Below, piece after piece: positions 49,403 to 60,921 of a stretch of DNA of 64,000 bases. The DNA lies in the NCBI RefSeq assembly GCF_001112925.1, contig NZ_CPYD01000009.1:124001-188000 (forward strand). The letters run 5' to 3'. The position numbers and the translations under genes were made by a program. Position 1 is the stretch's first letter. Each line of letters opens with the position of its first letter. The notes beneath the pieces were generated by a model. The model was not told the origin of the DNA and did not search any database. It saw only the letters and a list, made by a program, of their open reading frames with translations. The DNA is from Yersinia nurmii. Lineage in GTDB: Bacteria > Pseudomonadota > Gammaproteobacteria > Enterobacterales > Enterobacteriaceae.

Positions 49403-50258
49403 TCTGACCTCCGAACATATCCACTTGACGATCCAACACCGGTAAATCAGTACCGAAAGTATGGGCATTCGGGCGACAGGCCCACAGCGTATGAGTATAG
49501 GGATGAGTGGAATGAGGCAAATCTGCCGCCAGACCTTGATCGACCAGCTTGCCCTGATACATCACCAACACCCGATCGCAATGCTCTGTGACCAAAGGTA
49601 AATCATGGCTGATTAACAGCAGGCTCATGTCGCGCTGCTCGGTTTGCTCGACGATAAGATCCAGAATCTGGTTGCGTAGTTTTGCATCTAGCGCAGAGGT
49701 CGGCTCGTCGGCAATCAAAATTCGTGGATTATTCACTAAAGCGATGGCAAGCATTGCCCGTTGCCCCATCCCACCGGAAAGCTGAGCAGGATAATTATGA
49801 TAGTGGTCTTCGGTTAACCCCACCGATGCCAACGCATTCAGTACACGCTCATGGGAGTCAGCGCGGGTCAGGTTGTTATGTAACAGCAAGGATTCTTCAA
49901 CCTGTTTGCCAATGGTTTGCACTGGATTTAATGCGTAACGCGGGTCCTGCAATACCATCGCAATATCATTCCCGCGTAGTTTGCTCCATTGACGTGGTTT
50001 TAACGTCAGCAAATTCTGTTGGATTGGATTCTGCACATCCTCTGGATTTTCAGTGTAATAACACAACCGATCGGCGCTTACTTTGCCCGGTTGGCGCACT
50101 AATCCCATCAGAGAACGTGCGGTAATCGATTTACCGGAGCCGGATTCCCCTACCAGTGCCACGCGCTCGCGGCCAAGCTGGAAGGAGACTTTATCCACGG
50201 CTCGCTGCTGGTGGAAATCAATGCTGAGGTTTTCCACCTCCAAACGCAGTTCAGTCAT
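49389..50258 (-). CDS. Peptide/nickel-type ABC transporter ATPase (DppD/OppD-like)
   Basis: The ATG at 50258 (MTELRLEVENLSIDFHQQ) gives 289 residues. Walker A is GESGSGKSI near residue 38 with Ile where Thr or Ser is usual, followed by QDPRYALNPVQTIGKQ, the degenerate signature LSGGMGQRAMLAIAL and Walker B ILIADEPTSALDAK. The C-terminal part with HPYTHTLWACRPN is typical of the peptide family. Its start overlaps the upstream permease by 8 bases. Confidence 0.88.
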   Translation of the reverse strand: MTELRLEVENLSIDFHQQRAVDKVSFQLGRERVALVGESGSGKSITARSLMGLVRQPGKVSADRLCYYTENPEDVQNPIQQNLLTLKPRQWSKLRGNDIAMVLQDPRYALNPVQTIGKQVEESLLLHNNLTRADSHERVLNALASVGLTEDHYHNYPAQLSGGMGQRAMLAIALVNNPRILIADEPTSALDAKLRNQILDLIVEQTEQRDMSLLLISHDLPLVTEHCDRVLVMYQGKLVDQGLAADLPHSTHPYTHTLWACRPNAHTFGTDLPVLDRQVDMFGGQNDTD

Positions 50259-51084
50259 GATGAGGGTCCAGTAAGTCTCGTAGGCCATCGCCTAACAGGT
50301 TGAAAGCCATGCTGCTGAGCAAAATAGCGCAGCCCGGAATGGCGGCAATCCACCATTGGTCGAATATCACCTGCATACCTTCGGCTACCATCGAACCCCA
50401 TTCAGCCATCGGAGGACGAGCACCCAGACCCAGGAAACCCAAACCTGCGGCCGCGAGGATAATTCCGGCCAAATCCAGCGCCAGTCGAACCACCGCTGAG
50501 GGCAGGCACATAGGTAAAATGTGTCCCCAAAGCAGACGTATGCCCTTGATACCCATCATTTCCGCTGCTGCCAGATAGTCACTTTTACGCAGTAGCTGAA
50601 TCTCTGCCCGTGCCTGACGAGCGTAAGCCGGCCAAGTCGTCAGAGCCAGCGCCAATGCGCCATTCAGCAAACCGGGGCCGAGCATGGCGACAAAGGCGAA
50701 GGCCAAAATCAGACGTGGCATCGACATCACGACGTCAGTGATGCGCATTAAAACCTTCTCCAACCAGCCGCCGTAATAACCCGACAGCACGCCAACTAAC
50801 AATCCCAGCGGCAAAGTGATTACCGTGACTAAAAGCACTAAGCCCAGCGTTGGGCGCGTACCATAAATCACGCGCGACAGCATATCGCGACCGTAGCTGT
50901 CAGTACCTAACCAGTGGCCCGGCTCCGGTGGTAGCAACCGATCGGCGGCGTTTTGCCAATTAGGGTTCTGCGGTGCAAGCCAGGGAGCAAAAATGGCAAT
51001 CAGCAGCAACAGGGAGAGAATAAACAGACCGATGCTGGCGGAAGGCGAGCTTTTCAGCGCATGAAAAAATTTCATTATCGACAT
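50251..51084 (-). CDS. Peptide/nickel-type ABC transporter permease (DppC-like)
   Basis: The 277-residue inner-membrane protein has about six membrane segments and the family signature in its cytoplasmic loop, YLAAAEMMGIKGIRLLWGHILP (EAA-type) near residue 168. HWLGTDSYGRDMLSRVIYG near residue 57 is the conserved DppC/OppC motif. It follows the other permease with one base between the genes. Confidence 0.9.
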   Translation of the reverse strand: MSIMKFFHALKSSPSASIGLFILSLLLLIAIFAPWLAPQNPNWQNAADRLLPPEPGHWLGTDSYGRDMLSRVIYGTRPTLGLVLLVTVITLPLGLLVGVLSGYYGGWLEKVLMRITDVVMSMPRLILAFAFVAMLGPGLLNGALALALTTWPAYARQARAEIQLLRKSDYLAAAEMMGIKGIRLLWGHILPMCLPSAVVRLALDLAGIILAAAGLGFLGLGARPPMAEWGSMVAEGMQVIFDQWWIAAIPGCAILLSSMAFNLLGDGLRDLLDPHHD

Positions 51085-51085
51085 A

Positions 51086-52135
51086 TCAGCGCGCTCTCGG
51101 ATCTAACAACTGAACCAGCAGGTCCGTTAGATTATTAATCAGAATAAAGCACATCCCCAGTAGCAGCGTGCCGCCCATAATCGCAGTGGTATCTCCGGCA
51201 AATAGCGCACTGGTGAGATAGCGGCCAATGCCCGGCCAGGCAAAGACCGTTTCTGTCAGTACTGCGCCTTCCAGCATGCTGGTGTACGCCAGTGCGATGA
51301 CGGTAAGCAGTGTGCCGCGAATATTCGGTAAGACGTGCATCAGCAGGATACGCATTTCGCCAGCGCCTTTGGCTCGCGCAAGGGTGACGTATTCTTTATT
51401 CAGCTCACTCAGGCAGGCGGAGCGTGTCAGGCGGGTAATACTGGCCAACGCATAGTAAGACAACAACGCCACCGGCAGAATCAAATGGGCTGCGGCATTA
51501 GCGAAAGCGCCGTTGTCGCCGGAACGCCAGGTATCAATCAGTGCGAAGCCGGTTTTGGCTTCCACAGTGTATTGGTAAATATCATCCAGACGACCGGGGC
51601 CGGGGCTCCACTGTAGCTTGGCGTAAAACAGCAATAGCATCAGCAACCCTAGCCAAAAGATCGGCACGGAGTTACCCAGCAGGGTGAGGAAACGAATGAG
51701 GGCATCGACTTTGCTACCGGCCCAGCGCGCGCAGATTAATCCCAGCAATACGCCGAGAGACGCCCCGATAATCAGTGATAATGTCGCTAATTCCAGCGTA
51801 GCGGGGAATGCGGTCAGCAAATCCTGCAATACCGGTTGTCCGCTGGAACTGGCAATGCCCAAATCGCCATGAGCCAGTTGGACCAGATAATGCCAAAACT
51901 GCACCGGCAGTGGTTGATCCAAACCCAGCTGCTGCCTGACCTGTTGATAAGTCGCCTGACTGGCATGATCGCCGACGATTTGTAGCACGCGATCTACCGG
52001 CGACAGCGCTGACAACAGAAAAGTTATCAGCAACAGGCCGAATAGGGTTAGGGCGAGGGTGAGAATCCCTTTGAACAGTCCCCAAAAACGACGCCGGGGC
52101 AAGGTTCCCGGCGTATTATTTAAAGCTACGGACAT
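51086..52135 (-). CDS. Peptide/nickel-type ABC transporter permease (DppB-like)
   Basis: The 349-residue inner-membrane protein has the DppB/OppB fold: a first membrane helix near residues 22-44, a periplasmic segment (LGLDQPLPVQFWHYLVQLAHGDLG), then five more helices with the EAA-type loop EYVTLARAKGAGEMRILLMHVLPN near residue 245. The ending FAWPGIGRYLTSALFAGD and LLVQLLDPRAR is typical. It is the second gene of the operon. Confidence 0.9.
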   Translation of the reverse strand: MSVALNNTPGTLPRRRFWGLFKGILTLALTLFGLLLITFLLSALSPVDRVLQIVGDHASQATYQQVRQQLGLDQPLPVQFWHYLVQLAHGDLGIASSSGQPVLQDLLTAFPATLELATLSLIIGASLGVLLGLICARWAGSKVDALIRFLTLLGNSVPIFWLGLLMLLLFYAKLQWSPGPGRLDDIYQYTVEAKTGFALIDTWRSGDNGAFANAAAHLILPVALLSYYALASITRLTRSACLSELNKEYVTLARAKGAGEMRILLMHVLPNIRGTLLTVIALAYTSMLEGAVLTETVFAWPGIGRYLTSALFAGDTTAIMGGTLLLGMCFILINNLTDLLVQLLDPRAR

Positions 52136-52187
52136 GTGGCTATCTGCTCGCTTGTATTAAAGTTATCCCAAACGGGTACGCGGGTAC

Positions 52188-53756
52188 CTATTTGCTGACC
52201 AGGTCGTAATAAACCATATCGGCATTCAACCCTTGTTGATAGCCCTTCACATTATCCCGTAACACAATTTGCGTTTTGGCCTGATCGATAAAGATATAAG
52301 GCGAGTTTTGCAGAATTTCCTGCTGTAGCTTGGTATAAAGCTGAGTGCGTTTGGCGGGGTCGGCTTCGGCAACGGCAGCAAGCGTTTGTTTATTCAACTC
52401 AGGAATTACCCAACCGTTTAAACCGGCGACGGTGCTGCTTTTGCCATCGTTATAGGCAAAAGCGCTAGCGTTGGAATGAGCGTCAAAATAGTCTGGAATC
52501 CACAGGCGAATCGCAGACTGATGCTGTTTGGCGCGAACCCGCCCATAAACCTGACTACCGGCGGCTGGCAGCAGTACTAACTTAACGCCGCCCTGAGCGA
52601 AGCTGGCCTGTAAAGATTGGGCGATGGTGATAAACGGCGGTTTATTTTCCACATCCAGCGTCAGAGTCGCGTTTTTAATACCGGCTTTCTGTAGTAAGGC
52701 TTTGGCTTTGGCTGGATCGAAACTAAACGGCGTTTCTTCCAGCGCACCCGGCAAACCGACTGGCAGGAAGCTTTGATGCACGAAATACTGGCCCTTCAGC
52801 AAATCTTTGGTGATGCCTTGGTAATCCACCAGATAGCGAGCTGCTTGCCAGAATTCTGGCTTACTTAACATTGGGTTGGCTGGATTAGCGGTGTTAAAGA
52901 CTAGATAGTTTTGTTCGGCAGACGGAATTTCGACCACTTTAACGCCAGCCTGAGTTTTCAGCGCGGCAGTCTGATCCGGCCCCAATTCCCGAGCGATATC
53001 GGCATCGCCCTGTTGAATCAGGAGGCGGCGAGCGCTTGGATCGGGAACGTTCTTGATAATGATGTTTTTGATCAGCGGCTTATTGCCTGGCGAAGTTGGG
53101 TTGGCGTCTAACACAATGGCCTGATGAGGTTGGTATACCCGCATTTTGAACGGGCCGCTGCCGGCAGAATGCATTTTCAGCCAGGCGTTACCGAAATCAC
53201 CGTCTTTTTCATGGGGAGCCACCGCCGCTTTATCCACGATAGAGGCAATAGGCGTGGACAGAATATTCAGCGCTACCGCTGGGCTAACATCGGCGCTCCA
53301 GCTCAGTTGTACGGTATGGTTATCAATCTTTTTCAGATGATTACCGATAGTGTCCGGTTCCCAGCCGAGAACGTTCAGGATAAAGGCCGGTGAACGGTTC
53401 ATTTTTACCGCGCGAGTAAAGGAATAAATGACGTCGTCGGCACGCACTGGATTACCGGAAGCAAAAGTTGCGGCGGGGCGCAGTTTTACCGTCAGGGTTT
53501 TATTGGCGGCGTCACCTTGCCAGCTTTCCGCCAAAACTGGGGTCACTTTGGCCGGGTTTTCCCGATCGGCCTGCATCAGGCGCTGATACAAACTAGGGAC
53601 GGTCTGAATGCTGGATAATTCGTTACTTTCTGCGGGGTCGAGGCTGACGATATCATCCAGTGACTGGACCACCACCAAGGTATCAGGCGGTGTCGCTGCC
53701 TGAACGCTGGCAGACAACGTTGCCGCAACCAGCAACGACAGAATTCTTGCTTTCAT
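52188..53756 (-). CDS. Peptide/nickel-type ABC transporter substrate-binding protein
   Basis: The ATG at 53756 (MKARILSLLVAATLSASVQA) begins a clean Sec signal peptide, cleaved before ATPPD. An upstream frame to 53843 is not needed. The mature protein (522 residues total) is a family 5 solute-binding protein with ESWQGDAANKTLTVKLRP, SGNPVRADDVIYSFTRAV and a C-terminal lobe containing YFDAHSNASAF. The ligand, peptide, opine or metal chelate, cannot be told. It is the first gene of the importer. Confidence 0.9.
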   Translation of the reverse strand: MKARILSLLVAATLSASVQAATPPDTLVVVQSLDDIVSLDPAESNELSSIQTVPSLYQRLMQADRENPAKVTPVLAESWQGDAANKTLTVKLRPAATFASGNPVRADDVIYSFTRAVKMNRSPAFILNVLGWEPDTIGNHLKKIDNHTVQLSWSADVSPAVALNILSTPIASIVDKAAVAPHEKDGDFGNAWLKMHSAGSGPFKMRVYQPHQAIVLDANPTSPGNKPLIKNIIIKNVPDPSARRLLIQQGDADIARELGPDQTAALKTQAGVKVVEIPSAEQNYLVFNTANPANPMLSKPEFWQAARYLVDYQGITKDLLKGQYFVHQSFLPVGLPGALEETPFSFDPAKAKALLQKAGIKNATLTLDVENKPPFITIAQSLQASFAQGGVKLVLLPAAGSQVYGRVRAKQHQSAIRLWIPDYFDAHSNASAFAYNDGKSSTVAGLNGWVIPELNKQTLAAVAEADPAKRTQLYTKLQQEILQNSPYIFIDQAKTQIVLRDNVKGYQQGLNADMVYYDLVSK

Positions 53757-54536
<780 letters not shown>

Positions 54537-54634
54537 TCTGGCTGGGTGTTTGATAGGGGGCAGTTTATTTCAGTGGTGGATTGAGCCGTAGCCACTTCAA
54601 TCCCATTAAAGCACCTTATGCGCGGGTTTTAACA

Positions 54635-54654
54635 ATCCGCCGTCCCTGGCGGAT
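54635..54654 (-). terminator. Putative terminator after argI
   Basis: ATCCGCC (54635-54641) and GGCGGAT (54648-54654) pair over 7 bp around 6 bases. On the minus strand TGTTAAAACC follows, so the T-run is weak. It lies 21 bases past the argI stop. Confidence 0.5.
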
Positions 54655-54675
54655 GATGCTGACTAGCGTAAATAA

Positions 54676-55683
54676 TTAGTCAGCGGAGAGCGTTGCTACC
54701 ATCACGGCTTTAATCGTATGTAACCGGTTTTCCGCCTGATCAAACACAATACTGTGTGCAGATTCGAACACTTCTTCGGTCACTTCCATACCACCTGGCA
54801 TATTGTATTGCTCGGCTAATTGCTTGCCCAATGTGGTTTGGTCATCATGGAAAGCAGGCAGGCAGTGCAGGAATTTGACCTGCGGATTGTCGGTCAGCTT
54901 CACCACGTTCATATTAACCTGATAAGGTTTGAGCAGCGCAACTCGCTCGTTCCATACCGCTTTTGGCTCGCCCATAGACACCCATACATCGGTATAGAGA
55001 AAATCAGCTCCTTTCACACCTTCGGCAATATCTTCCGTCAGAGTGATTTTACCGCCGGTTTTCTGCGCCTGCGCCTGACAGGCCGCGACCAGTTTCGCAT
55101 CCGGCCAGCAGGCTTTCGGTGCGACCAGCCGTAAATCCATTCCAACCAATGCCGCGGCTTCTAACATAGAGTTGCCCATATTGTTACGAGCATCCCCCAA
55201 ATAGGCGAAAGTCATTTCTTGCAGACTCTTTTCTGGCAAATGTTCTTGCATAGTCAGTAAATCAGCGAGCAATTGAGTCGGATGGAACTCGTCGGTTAAG
55301 CCATTCCATACCGGGACGCCGGCAAATTCAGCGAGTGTTTCCACTACCCGCTGCCCGAAACCACGATACTGAATACCGTCATACATACGGCCTAACACTC
55401 GAGCTGTATCTTTAATTGATTCTTTATGCCCAATCTGGCTGCCGCCAGGCCCGAGGTAAGTGACGCGAGCACCTTGGTCATATGCGGCAACTTCGAAAGA
55501 GCATCGGGTACGAGTTGAGTCTTTTTCGAAGATGAGCGCGATATTCTTACCTGCCAGTTTTTGTTTCTCTGTGCCTGATTTTTTAGCCTTTTTCAATTCT
55601 GCGGCCAAATCAAGCAGTGCGGTAATCTCTGCGGGGGTAAAATCCAGTAACCTCAAAAAGTGACGTTTGTAGAACTGACTCAT
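54676..55683 (-). CDS. argI: Ornithine carbamoyltransferase
   Basis: This enzyme condenses ornithine and carbamoyl phosphate to citrulline in arginine synthesis. The ATG at 55683 ([20 protein letters not shown]) gives 335 residues (E. coli 334). The carbamoyl phosphate site is [12 protein letters not shown] near residue 53, the ornithine site is [11 protein letters not shown] near 274, with [15 protein letters not shown] between. It is adjacent to rraB and divergent from it. A double ARG box lies directly upstream, so arginine with ArgR represses it. Confidence 0.97.
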   Translation of the reverse strand: MSQFYKRHFLRLLDFTPAEITALLDLAAELKKAKKSGTEKQKLAGKNIALIFEKDSTRTRCSFEVAAYDQGARVTYLGPGGSQIGHKESIKDTARVLGRMYDGIQYRGFGQRVVETLAEFAGVPVWNGLTDEFHPTQLLADLLTMQEHLPEKSLQEMTFAYLGDARNNMGNSMLEAAALVGMDLRLVAPKACWPDAKLVAACQAQAQKTGGKITLTEDIAEGVKGADFLYTDVWVSMGEPKAVWNERVALLKPYQVNMNVVKLTDNPQVKFLHCLPAFHDDQTTLGKQLAEQYNMPGGMEVTEEVFESAHSIVFDQAENRLHTIKAVMVATLSAD

Positions 55684-55715
55684 AGCGCTCATCTCCATGC
55701 ATTCCGAATAGTCTA

Positions 55716-55754
55716 ATTGAATTTAAATTCAACTTATACGTATAAATATTCAAT
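55716..55754 (-). promoter_or_regulatory. Tandem ARG boxes upstream of argI
   Basis: Two 18-bp ArgR sites lie head to tail with a 3-bp spacer: ATTGAATTTAAATTCAAC (55716-55733) and TACGTATAAATATTCAAT (55737-55754). The first fits TNTGAATWWWWATTCANW almost perfectly, the second is weaker on its left half. A pair with 3-bp spacing is the standard ArgR operator. They lie 33-71 bases before the argI start. Confidence 0.88.
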
Positions 55755-55854
55755 TGCAACTACAAAAGATAAATCTTTCTCGTTTATAGTGGAGGCATTG
55801 GCGGCGGTGTGGGAAAATAGAGCTATATAACGCCCATTGACTGAGGATAAAGGC

Positions 55855-56286
55855 ATGGCAAACCGCGAAAAACTGGATGAGCAACGTGACGAGACCCGCC
55901 TGATCATCGAAGAATTACTGGAAGATGGCAGCGATCCTGACGCGCTGTACACCATTGAACACCATCTTTCTTCTGAAAAGTTTGAAGTGCTGGAGAAAGC
56001 GGCGGTTGAAGCTTTCAAACTGGGTTATGAAGTGACTGATGCAGAAGAGCTGGAAGTTGAAGATGGCTCCGTTGTGATGTGCTGTGATGTGATCAGTGAA
56101 GTGGCTTTAAACGCCGAACTGATTGATTCTCAGGTGGAACAGTTGGTTGCATTGGCCGAAAGCTGTGGCGTGAACTACGACGGTTGGGGAACTTATTATG
56201 AAGATCCGAACGGTGAAGATGACGAAGACGGCGAGTACGATGACGAAGAACTGATTGATGAAGATGACGACGGTAAACGTCATTAA
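55855..56286 (+). CDS. rraB: RraB, ribonuclease E inhibitor
   Basis: RraB binds the C-terminal half of RNase E and changes degradosome composition. The ATG at 55855 gives [20 protein letters not shown] and 143 residues (E. coli 138); extra residues are in the acidic tail. Conserved: [20 protein letters not shown] near residue 22, [14 protein letters not shown] and [15 protein letters not shown]. The tail is very acidic, ending DEDDDGKRH. An in-frame ATG at 55837 is upstream of the conserved start. Confidence 0.95.
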   Translation: MANREKLDEQRDETRLIIEELLEDGSDPDALYTIEHHLSSEKFEVLEKAAVEAFKLGYEVTDAEELEVEDGSVVMCCDVISEVALNAELIDSQVEQLVALAESCGVNYDGWGTYYEDPNGEDDEDGEYDDEELIDEDDDGKRH

Positions 56287-56312
56287 TCTGCCGTGTTGAG
56301 TTTTATTTAATA

Positions 56313-56345
56313 AGCCCGCGCTGATGATTACGCGGGTTTTTTTAT
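56313..56345 (+). terminator. Rho-independent terminator after rraB
   Basis: CCCGCG (56315-56320) pairs with CGCGGG (56331-56336) around ten bases, followed by TTTTTTTATT. Confidence 0.85.
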
Positions 56346-56383
56346 TCTATTGATAAGTGACTTAATAACATTAAATGGAAAGA

Positions 56384-56887
56384 CTACAACACTTTCAACA
56401 TAGTCACTTCGCAATCCACATGACCAGTCGCACCCATTGGCCCGTCGATGTGTTCGAAGCCTAATTTTTCATATAAGGCGACGGCGCTGGTCAGGCTGGC
56501 GGTTGTTTCCAGATAACAGCGGCTAAAATCATGCTGACGAGCAAATTCCAGCGCCTGTAATGCCAGTTGTTTCGCCAGACCTTTCCCACGCAGAACTGGC
56601 AAGAAATACATTTTCTGCAATTCGCAGACGTCGGCTTCGCCACATGACAAAGGCGCTACGCCACCGCCACCGGCAATACAACCATCGACCTCAATAACCC
56701 AATAAGCGCTACGTGGCTGGCTATAAAGCTCATGCAAATGCTCCAGATTTGGATCGGAGACGGTATAACCTTTATCCGCCGTCAGTCCGAATTCGGCAGA
56801 AACATCGCGGATAACGTTGGCAATGGCAAGGTTGTCTTCTGCCACGATAGGACGAACCAGAAGGCGCAAGGGAGTTGCTGTGGTCAT
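56384..56887 (-). CDS. yjgM: YjgM, GNAT-family acetyltransferase
   Basis: The ATG at 56887 ([19 protein letters not shown]) gives 167 residues, equal to E. coli YjgM. A longer frame to 57067 enters the ERIC-like repeat and is rejected. Acetyl-CoA motif: [20 protein letters not shown] near residue 97; ending [19 protein letters not shown]. The substrate is unknown. It sits between rraB and valS as in E. coli, but yjgN is missing. Confidence 0.9.
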   Translation of the reverse strand: MTTATPLRLLVRPIVAEDNLAIANVIRDVSAEFGLTADKGYTVSDPNLEHLHELYSQPRSAYWVIEVDGCIAGGGGVAPLSCGEADVCELQKMYFLPVLRGKGLAKQLALQALEFARQHDFSRCYLETTASLTSAVALYEKLGFEHIDGPMGATGHVDCEVTMLKVL

Positions 56888-57023
56888 GGCATGGTTACTC
56901 AGCAAAAATAGGTGGAAAGGCGTGCTCTGAGGACAGGTGCCCAGCAGTGTGTACTGACCAGCGAGTCTGTAGTGCTCTGTAATACCATCGAATACCGCAG
57001 TAATGCAACTATGCCCTTCGTAC

Positions 57024-57390
57024 TTGGCGCTGCAGGGGTGTTGGCTGCGTTCCCTCACCCGAATCACTTACTGATGTAAGCTCACCGGGATTCGTTCGCT
57101 GGCCGCCTACCTGCAACCCCAATCACTCGGGTATAGACGTTATATATCTTGGGCTGCAGGGGTGTTGGCTGCGTTCCCTCACCCGAATCACTTACTGATG
57201 TAAGCTCACCGGGATTCGTTCACTGGCCGCCTACCTGCAACCCCAATCACTCGGGTATAGACGTTATATATCTTGGGCTGCTGGGGTGTTGGCTGCGTTC
57301 CCTCACCCGAATCACTTACTGATGTAAGCTCACCGGGATTCGTTCACTGGCCGCCTACCTGCAACCCAATCACTCGGGTATAGAGATTTA
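57024..57390. repeat. Three tandem ERIC-like repeats
   Basis: A unit of about 106-110 bases, starting at CTGCAGGGGTGTTGGC and ending at ACTCGGGTATA, is repeated three times at a period of exactly 124 bases (starts at 57030, 57154 and 57278). The core holds CACTTACTGATGTAAGCTC. The arms match the ERIC primer sites well: ATGTAAGCTC-N3-GGGATTC and TAAGTGA-N2-CGGGTGAG on the other strand. Units 2 and 3 differ at one or two positions. It fills the yjgM-valS gap; the rest of 56888-57515 holds no gene. Confidence 0.85.
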
Positions 57391-57429
57391 TAACGAATGG
57401 CATAGAAGTATGCGCTGCTTTCACTATAA

Positions 57430-57459
57430 AACTAAAGCCGCAGGGATGAGCTGCGGCTT
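57430..57459 (-). terminator. Rho-independent terminator after valS
   Basis: AAGCCGCAG (57435-57443) and CTGCGGCTT (57451-57459) pair over 9 bp around seven bases. On the minus strand it is followed by TAGTTTTATAG. It lies 57 bases past the valS stop. Confidence 0.75.
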
Positions 57460-57515
57460 CAGATTTTTGGGATATAAATATCCCATAGTTCAAGCTGGGT
57501 GAAGCTCTGACTAAT

Positions 57516-60392
57516 TTACAGCGCCGCGATAGTGGCTTGCTGCTCAATCAGTTTCACTTTCGCTTCGGCACAGGCAGCCAGTCTCTCACGCTCTTTAGCA
57601 ACAACGGCTTCTGGCGCACGAGCCACAAAACCTTCGTTACCCAGTTTGCTTTCGATACGCTCGATTTCAACATCAAGCTTGGCCACTTCTTTTGCCAGAC
57701 GGTCCAGTTCGGTGGCTTTGTCGATCAGGCCAGCCATTGGAATCAGCACTTCTGCGCCTTCAACCAGCTTAGTCACGGACAATGGCCCTTTATCCCCTTC
57801 AGGTAACAGGGTGATAGAGGAAAGACGCGCCAACGACTGGATAAAGCTCTGGTTTTCCAGCACTCGACGCTGAGCTTCAGCGCTGGCGCCGCGTAGCAAC
57901 ACTTCCAATGGTTTACCCGGAGAAATGTTCATTTCTGCACGAATATTACGCACCGCAATAATGGTCTGTTTGATCCATTCCAAATCGCTCAGAGCTTTTT
58001 CATCAACCTGGCTGGCGTCATATTCTGGGAAAGGCTGCAGCATAATAGTGTCTGCGGTAATACCCTTCAGCGTTTTCACGCGCTGCCAGATGGTTTCTGT
58101 GATGTAAGGAATGATTGGATGCGCCAGACGCAGCAGAGCTTCCAGCACATTAATGAGCGTGTTACGTGTGCCGCGCAGCTCCGCCTCAGAGCCGTTGCTC
58201 ATTACCGGCTTGGTCAGTTCCAGATACCAGTCGCAGAATTGGTTCCAAGTGAATTCATACAGAATACCTGCAGCCAAATCGAAACGATAAGTATCCATCG
58301 CTTCACGGTAGGCTTTCACCGTCTGATTGAATTCAGCCAGAATCCAGCGGTCAGCCAGTGACAGCACCATTTCACCGCCGTTTTGGCCGCAATCCTGATC
58401 TTCGGTGTTCATCAACACGAAGCGGCTAGCGTTCCATAGCTTGTTACAGAAGTTACGATAGCCTTCCAGACGTTTCATATCCCAGTTAATATCGCGGCCG
58501 GTTGAGGCCAGCGCCGCTAGGGTGAAACGCAGGGCGTCGGTACCGTGCGGCTCAATGCCGTTCGGGAATTGTTTTTCGGTGCGCTTGCGAATTTTTTCAG
58601 CCAACTGCGGCTGCATCATATTACCGGTGCGTTTTTCCAGTAATTCTTCCAGCGAGATACCGTCAACCATATCCAATGGATCGATAACGTTACCTTTGGA
58701 CTTGGACATTTTCTGCCCTTCGTCATCGCGGATCAAACCTGTCATGTAGACGGTTTTGAACGGTACCTGTGGCTTGCCGTTTTCATCTTTCATAAAGTGC
58801 ATGGTCAGCATGATCATGCGGGCAATCCAGAAGAAAATAATGTCGAAGCCACTAACGATAACGCTGGTCGGATGGAAGGTTTTCAGCGCATCGGTCTGCT
58901 CTGGCCAACCCAGAGTAGAGAAGGTCCACAGACCGGAGGAGAACCAGGTATCCAGTACGTCTTCGTCCTGACGCAGAGCAACATCTGCCCCCAGATTATT
59001 CTCGCGCCGTACTTCCTCTTCATCCCGACCTACGTACACTTTGCCAGCGTCGTCGTACCAAGCTGGAATGCGGTGACCCCACCACAGCTGACGGGAAATA
59101 CACCAGTCCTGAATGTCACGCATCCAAGAGTAGTACATGTTTTCATACTGTTTAGGTACGAACTGGATATCGCCGTTTTCAACCGCTTCAATTGCGACTT
59201 TCGCCAGCGGAGCAGTACGGACATACCATTGGTCAGTCAGCATTGGCTCGATAACCACGCCGCCACGGTCGCCGTAAGGAACGGTCAGATCGTGAGGTTT
59301 GATTTCTTCCAGCAGGCCCAATTTGTCGAATTCGGCAACGACGGCTTTACGAGCGGCAAAGCGCTCCATGCCTTGGAACTGTTCTGGAATCGCACCGCTG
59401 TATACGTCGCTGGCTTCACCGTTGGTGTCGAATACTTCGGCTTCGCTACGGATATCACCGTCGAAAGTCAGAATATTGATCATCGGCAGGGCGTGACGTT
59501 TACCGACTTCATAGTCGTTAAAGTCATGAGCTGGGGTGATTTTCACACAGCCGGTGCCTTTTTCCATATCGGCGTGTTCATCGCCGAGGATCGGAATGCG
59601 ACGGCCTACCAGCGGCAGGATCACTTCTTTACCGATCAGATCTTTGTAGCGTGGATCTTCTGGGTTAACGGCGATGCCGGTATCACCAAACATAGTTTCC
59701 GGACGGGTCGTAGCAACAACGAGGTAATCTTTGCCTTCTGCGGTTTTCGCGCCGTCGGCCAGCGGGTAGCGCAGGTGCCACATGGAACCTTTGGATTCGC
59801 GGTTTTCTACTTCCAGATCGGAGATCGCGGTGCGCAGCTTGGGATCCCAGTTCACTAGGCGTTTGCCACGGTAGATCAGATCTTCTTTGTGCAGACGGAC
59901 AAACACTTCTTTGACCGCGTTGGACAGGCCATCGTCCATGGTGAAGCGCTCGCGCTCCCAATCCACGGAGTTACCCAAACGGCGCATCTGACGAGTGATG
60001 GTGCCGCCTGATTCGCCTTTCCACTGCCAGATTTTGTCAATGAAGGCGTCGCGACCGTAATCGTGGCGAGTTTTACCTTCTTCAGCGGCAATTTTGCGTT
60101 CTACGACCATCTGGGTCGCGATACCTGCGTGGTCAGTACCGGCCTGCCACAGGGTGTTTTTCCCCTGCATGCGCTGGTAGCGGATCAGCGTATCCATAAT
60201 GGTTTGCTGGAAAGCATGACCCATATGCAGGCTGCCGGTTACGTTCGGCGGCGGGATCATGATGCAGTAGCTTTCTTTGCTGGTATCGCCGTTCGGCTTA
60301 AAGTAACCCTGCTTTTCCCAGTGTTCGTAGAGCGGTTGCTCAATCTCGTGCGGACTGTACGTCTTGTCGAGGGAGTTGTTTGTTTTTTCCAT
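57516..60392 (-). CDS. valS: Valyl-tRNA synthetase
   Basis: ValS charges tRNA-Val and edits mis-charged threonine. The 958-residue class I synthetase (E. coli 951) has HIGH-type motif [14 protein letters not shown] near residue 49, the editing CP1 domain ([19 protein letters not shown] near 215-235, [15 protein letters not shown]), [18 protein letters not shown] near residue 565 and a C-terminal coiled coil ([20 protein letters not shown]). holC ends 13 bases upstream, so the two genes are cotranscribed as in E. coli. Confidence 0.97.
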   Translation of the reverse strand: MEKTNNSLDKTYSPHEIEQPLYEHWEKQGYFKPNGDTSKESYCIMIPPPNVTGSLHMGHAFQQTIMDTLIRYQRMQGKNTLWQAGTDHAGIATQMVVERKIAAEEGKTRHDYGRDAFIDKIWQWKGESGGTITRQMRRLGNSVDWERERFTMDDGLSNAVKEVFVRLHKEDLIYRGKRLVNWDPKLRTAISDLEVENRESKGSMWHLRYPLADGAKTAEGKDYLVVATTRPETMFGDTGIAVNPEDPRYKDLIGKEVILPLVGRRIPILGDEHADMEKGTGCVKITPAHDFNDYEVGKRHALPMINILTFDGDIRSEAEVFDTNGEASDVYSGAIPEQFQGMERFAARKAVVAEFDKLGLLEEIKPHDLTVPYGDRGGVVIEPMLTDQWYVRTAPLAKVAIEAVENGDIQFVPKQYENMYYSWMRDIQDWCISRQLWWGHRIPAWYDDAGKVYVGRDEEEVRRENNLGADVALRQDEDVLDTWFSSGLWTFSTLGWPEQTDALKTFHPTSVIVSGFDIIFFWIARMIMLTMHFMKDENGKPQVPFKTVYMTGLIRDDEGQKMSKSKGNVIDPLDMVDGISLEELLEKRTGNMMQPQLAEKIRKRTEKQFPNGIEPHGTDALRFTLAALASTGRDINWDMKRLEGYRNFCNKLWNASRFVLMNTEDQDCGQNGGEMVLSLADRWILAEFNQTVKAYREAMDTYRFDLAAGILYEFTWNQFCDWYLELTKPVMSNGSEAELRGTRNTLINVLEALLRLAHPIIPYITETIWQRVKTLKGITADTIMLQPFPEYDASQVDEKALSDLEWIKQTIIAVRNIRAEMNISPGKPLEVLLRGASAEAQRRVLENQSFIQSLARLSSITLLPEGDKGPLSVTKLVEGAEVLIPMAGLIDKATELDRLAKEVAKLDVEIERIESKLGNEGFVARAPEAVVAKERERLAACAEAKVKLIEQQATIAAL

Positions 60393-60405
60393 TTTATTTA
60401 TTTGT

Positions 60406-60855
60406 TCAGTGAGTTGGCGGCGTTGCCGTGGTCAAATGGAAGCCGACGCTGCGATATGACTTATATCGGTCGCGCGCCAACTGTTTCAAAGTTTCTTCGT
60501 AAGGAACGAAGTCTATCACTTCATGGAAAGCGGTGGCAAAACCTGCGAACTCCGGTAGCAGGCTAATCAGCAGGTCGCGCGGTGAATTTCCACGTCTTTC
60601 CGGCCAGGCCAGTTCCACCGGTGCGCCGTACTTTGGCCCTTCGCCCGCTAAATTATGCGGGACAAACTGCTCCGGCGCGCGTTGCCACAGGGCTTCGTCA
60701 AGACGTTGAGCCTGTTCCTGACTTTCACATGCGATCAGCACCCGTTTGCCTACCCGCCAGCGTTCAGCCGCCAGATCGCATGCCAGCGCCTCATGGGCTC
60801 GCAGCTCGCCGGAAGGTTGATCGTGATCGAGAAGATAGAAGGTTGCGTTTTTCAT
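60406..60855 (-). CDS. holC: DNA polymerase III chi subunit
   Basis: Chi links the clamp-loader complex to SSB. The 149-residue protein (E. coli 147) begins [20 protein letters not shown] and has [36 protein letters not shown] and the ending in Tyr-rich GFHLTTATP. It lies just upstream of valS and is separated from pepA by two hairpins. Confidence 0.95.
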   Translation of the reverse strand: MKNATFYLLDHDQPSGELRAHEALACDLAAERWRVGKRVLIACESQEQAQRLDEALWQRAPEQFVPHNLAGEGPKYGAPVELAWPERRGNSPRDLLISLLPEFAGFATAFHEVIDFVPYEETLKQLARDRYKSYRSVGFHLTTATPPTH

Positions 60856-60870
60856 AGGCTCTCTACGACG

Positions 60871-60895
60871 TTAAGGGCACGAAGTGTGCCCTTAA
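60871..60895. repeat. Perfect 10-bp hairpin upstream of holC
   Basis: TTAAGGGCAC (60871-60880) and GTGCCCTTAA (60886-60895) pair perfectly around GAAGT. It has no U-tract on either strand. It lies between pepA and holC, 16 bases before the holC start. Confidence 0.65.
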
Positions 60896-60921
60896 GATAA
60901 CTCGGTGTATACCCTTGTATC

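Noticed and set aside
58797-59858. 353-codon plus-strand open frame inside valS
   Set aside because: It is antisense to the ValS catalytic core, which is intact and strongly conserved; there is no recognisable protein.
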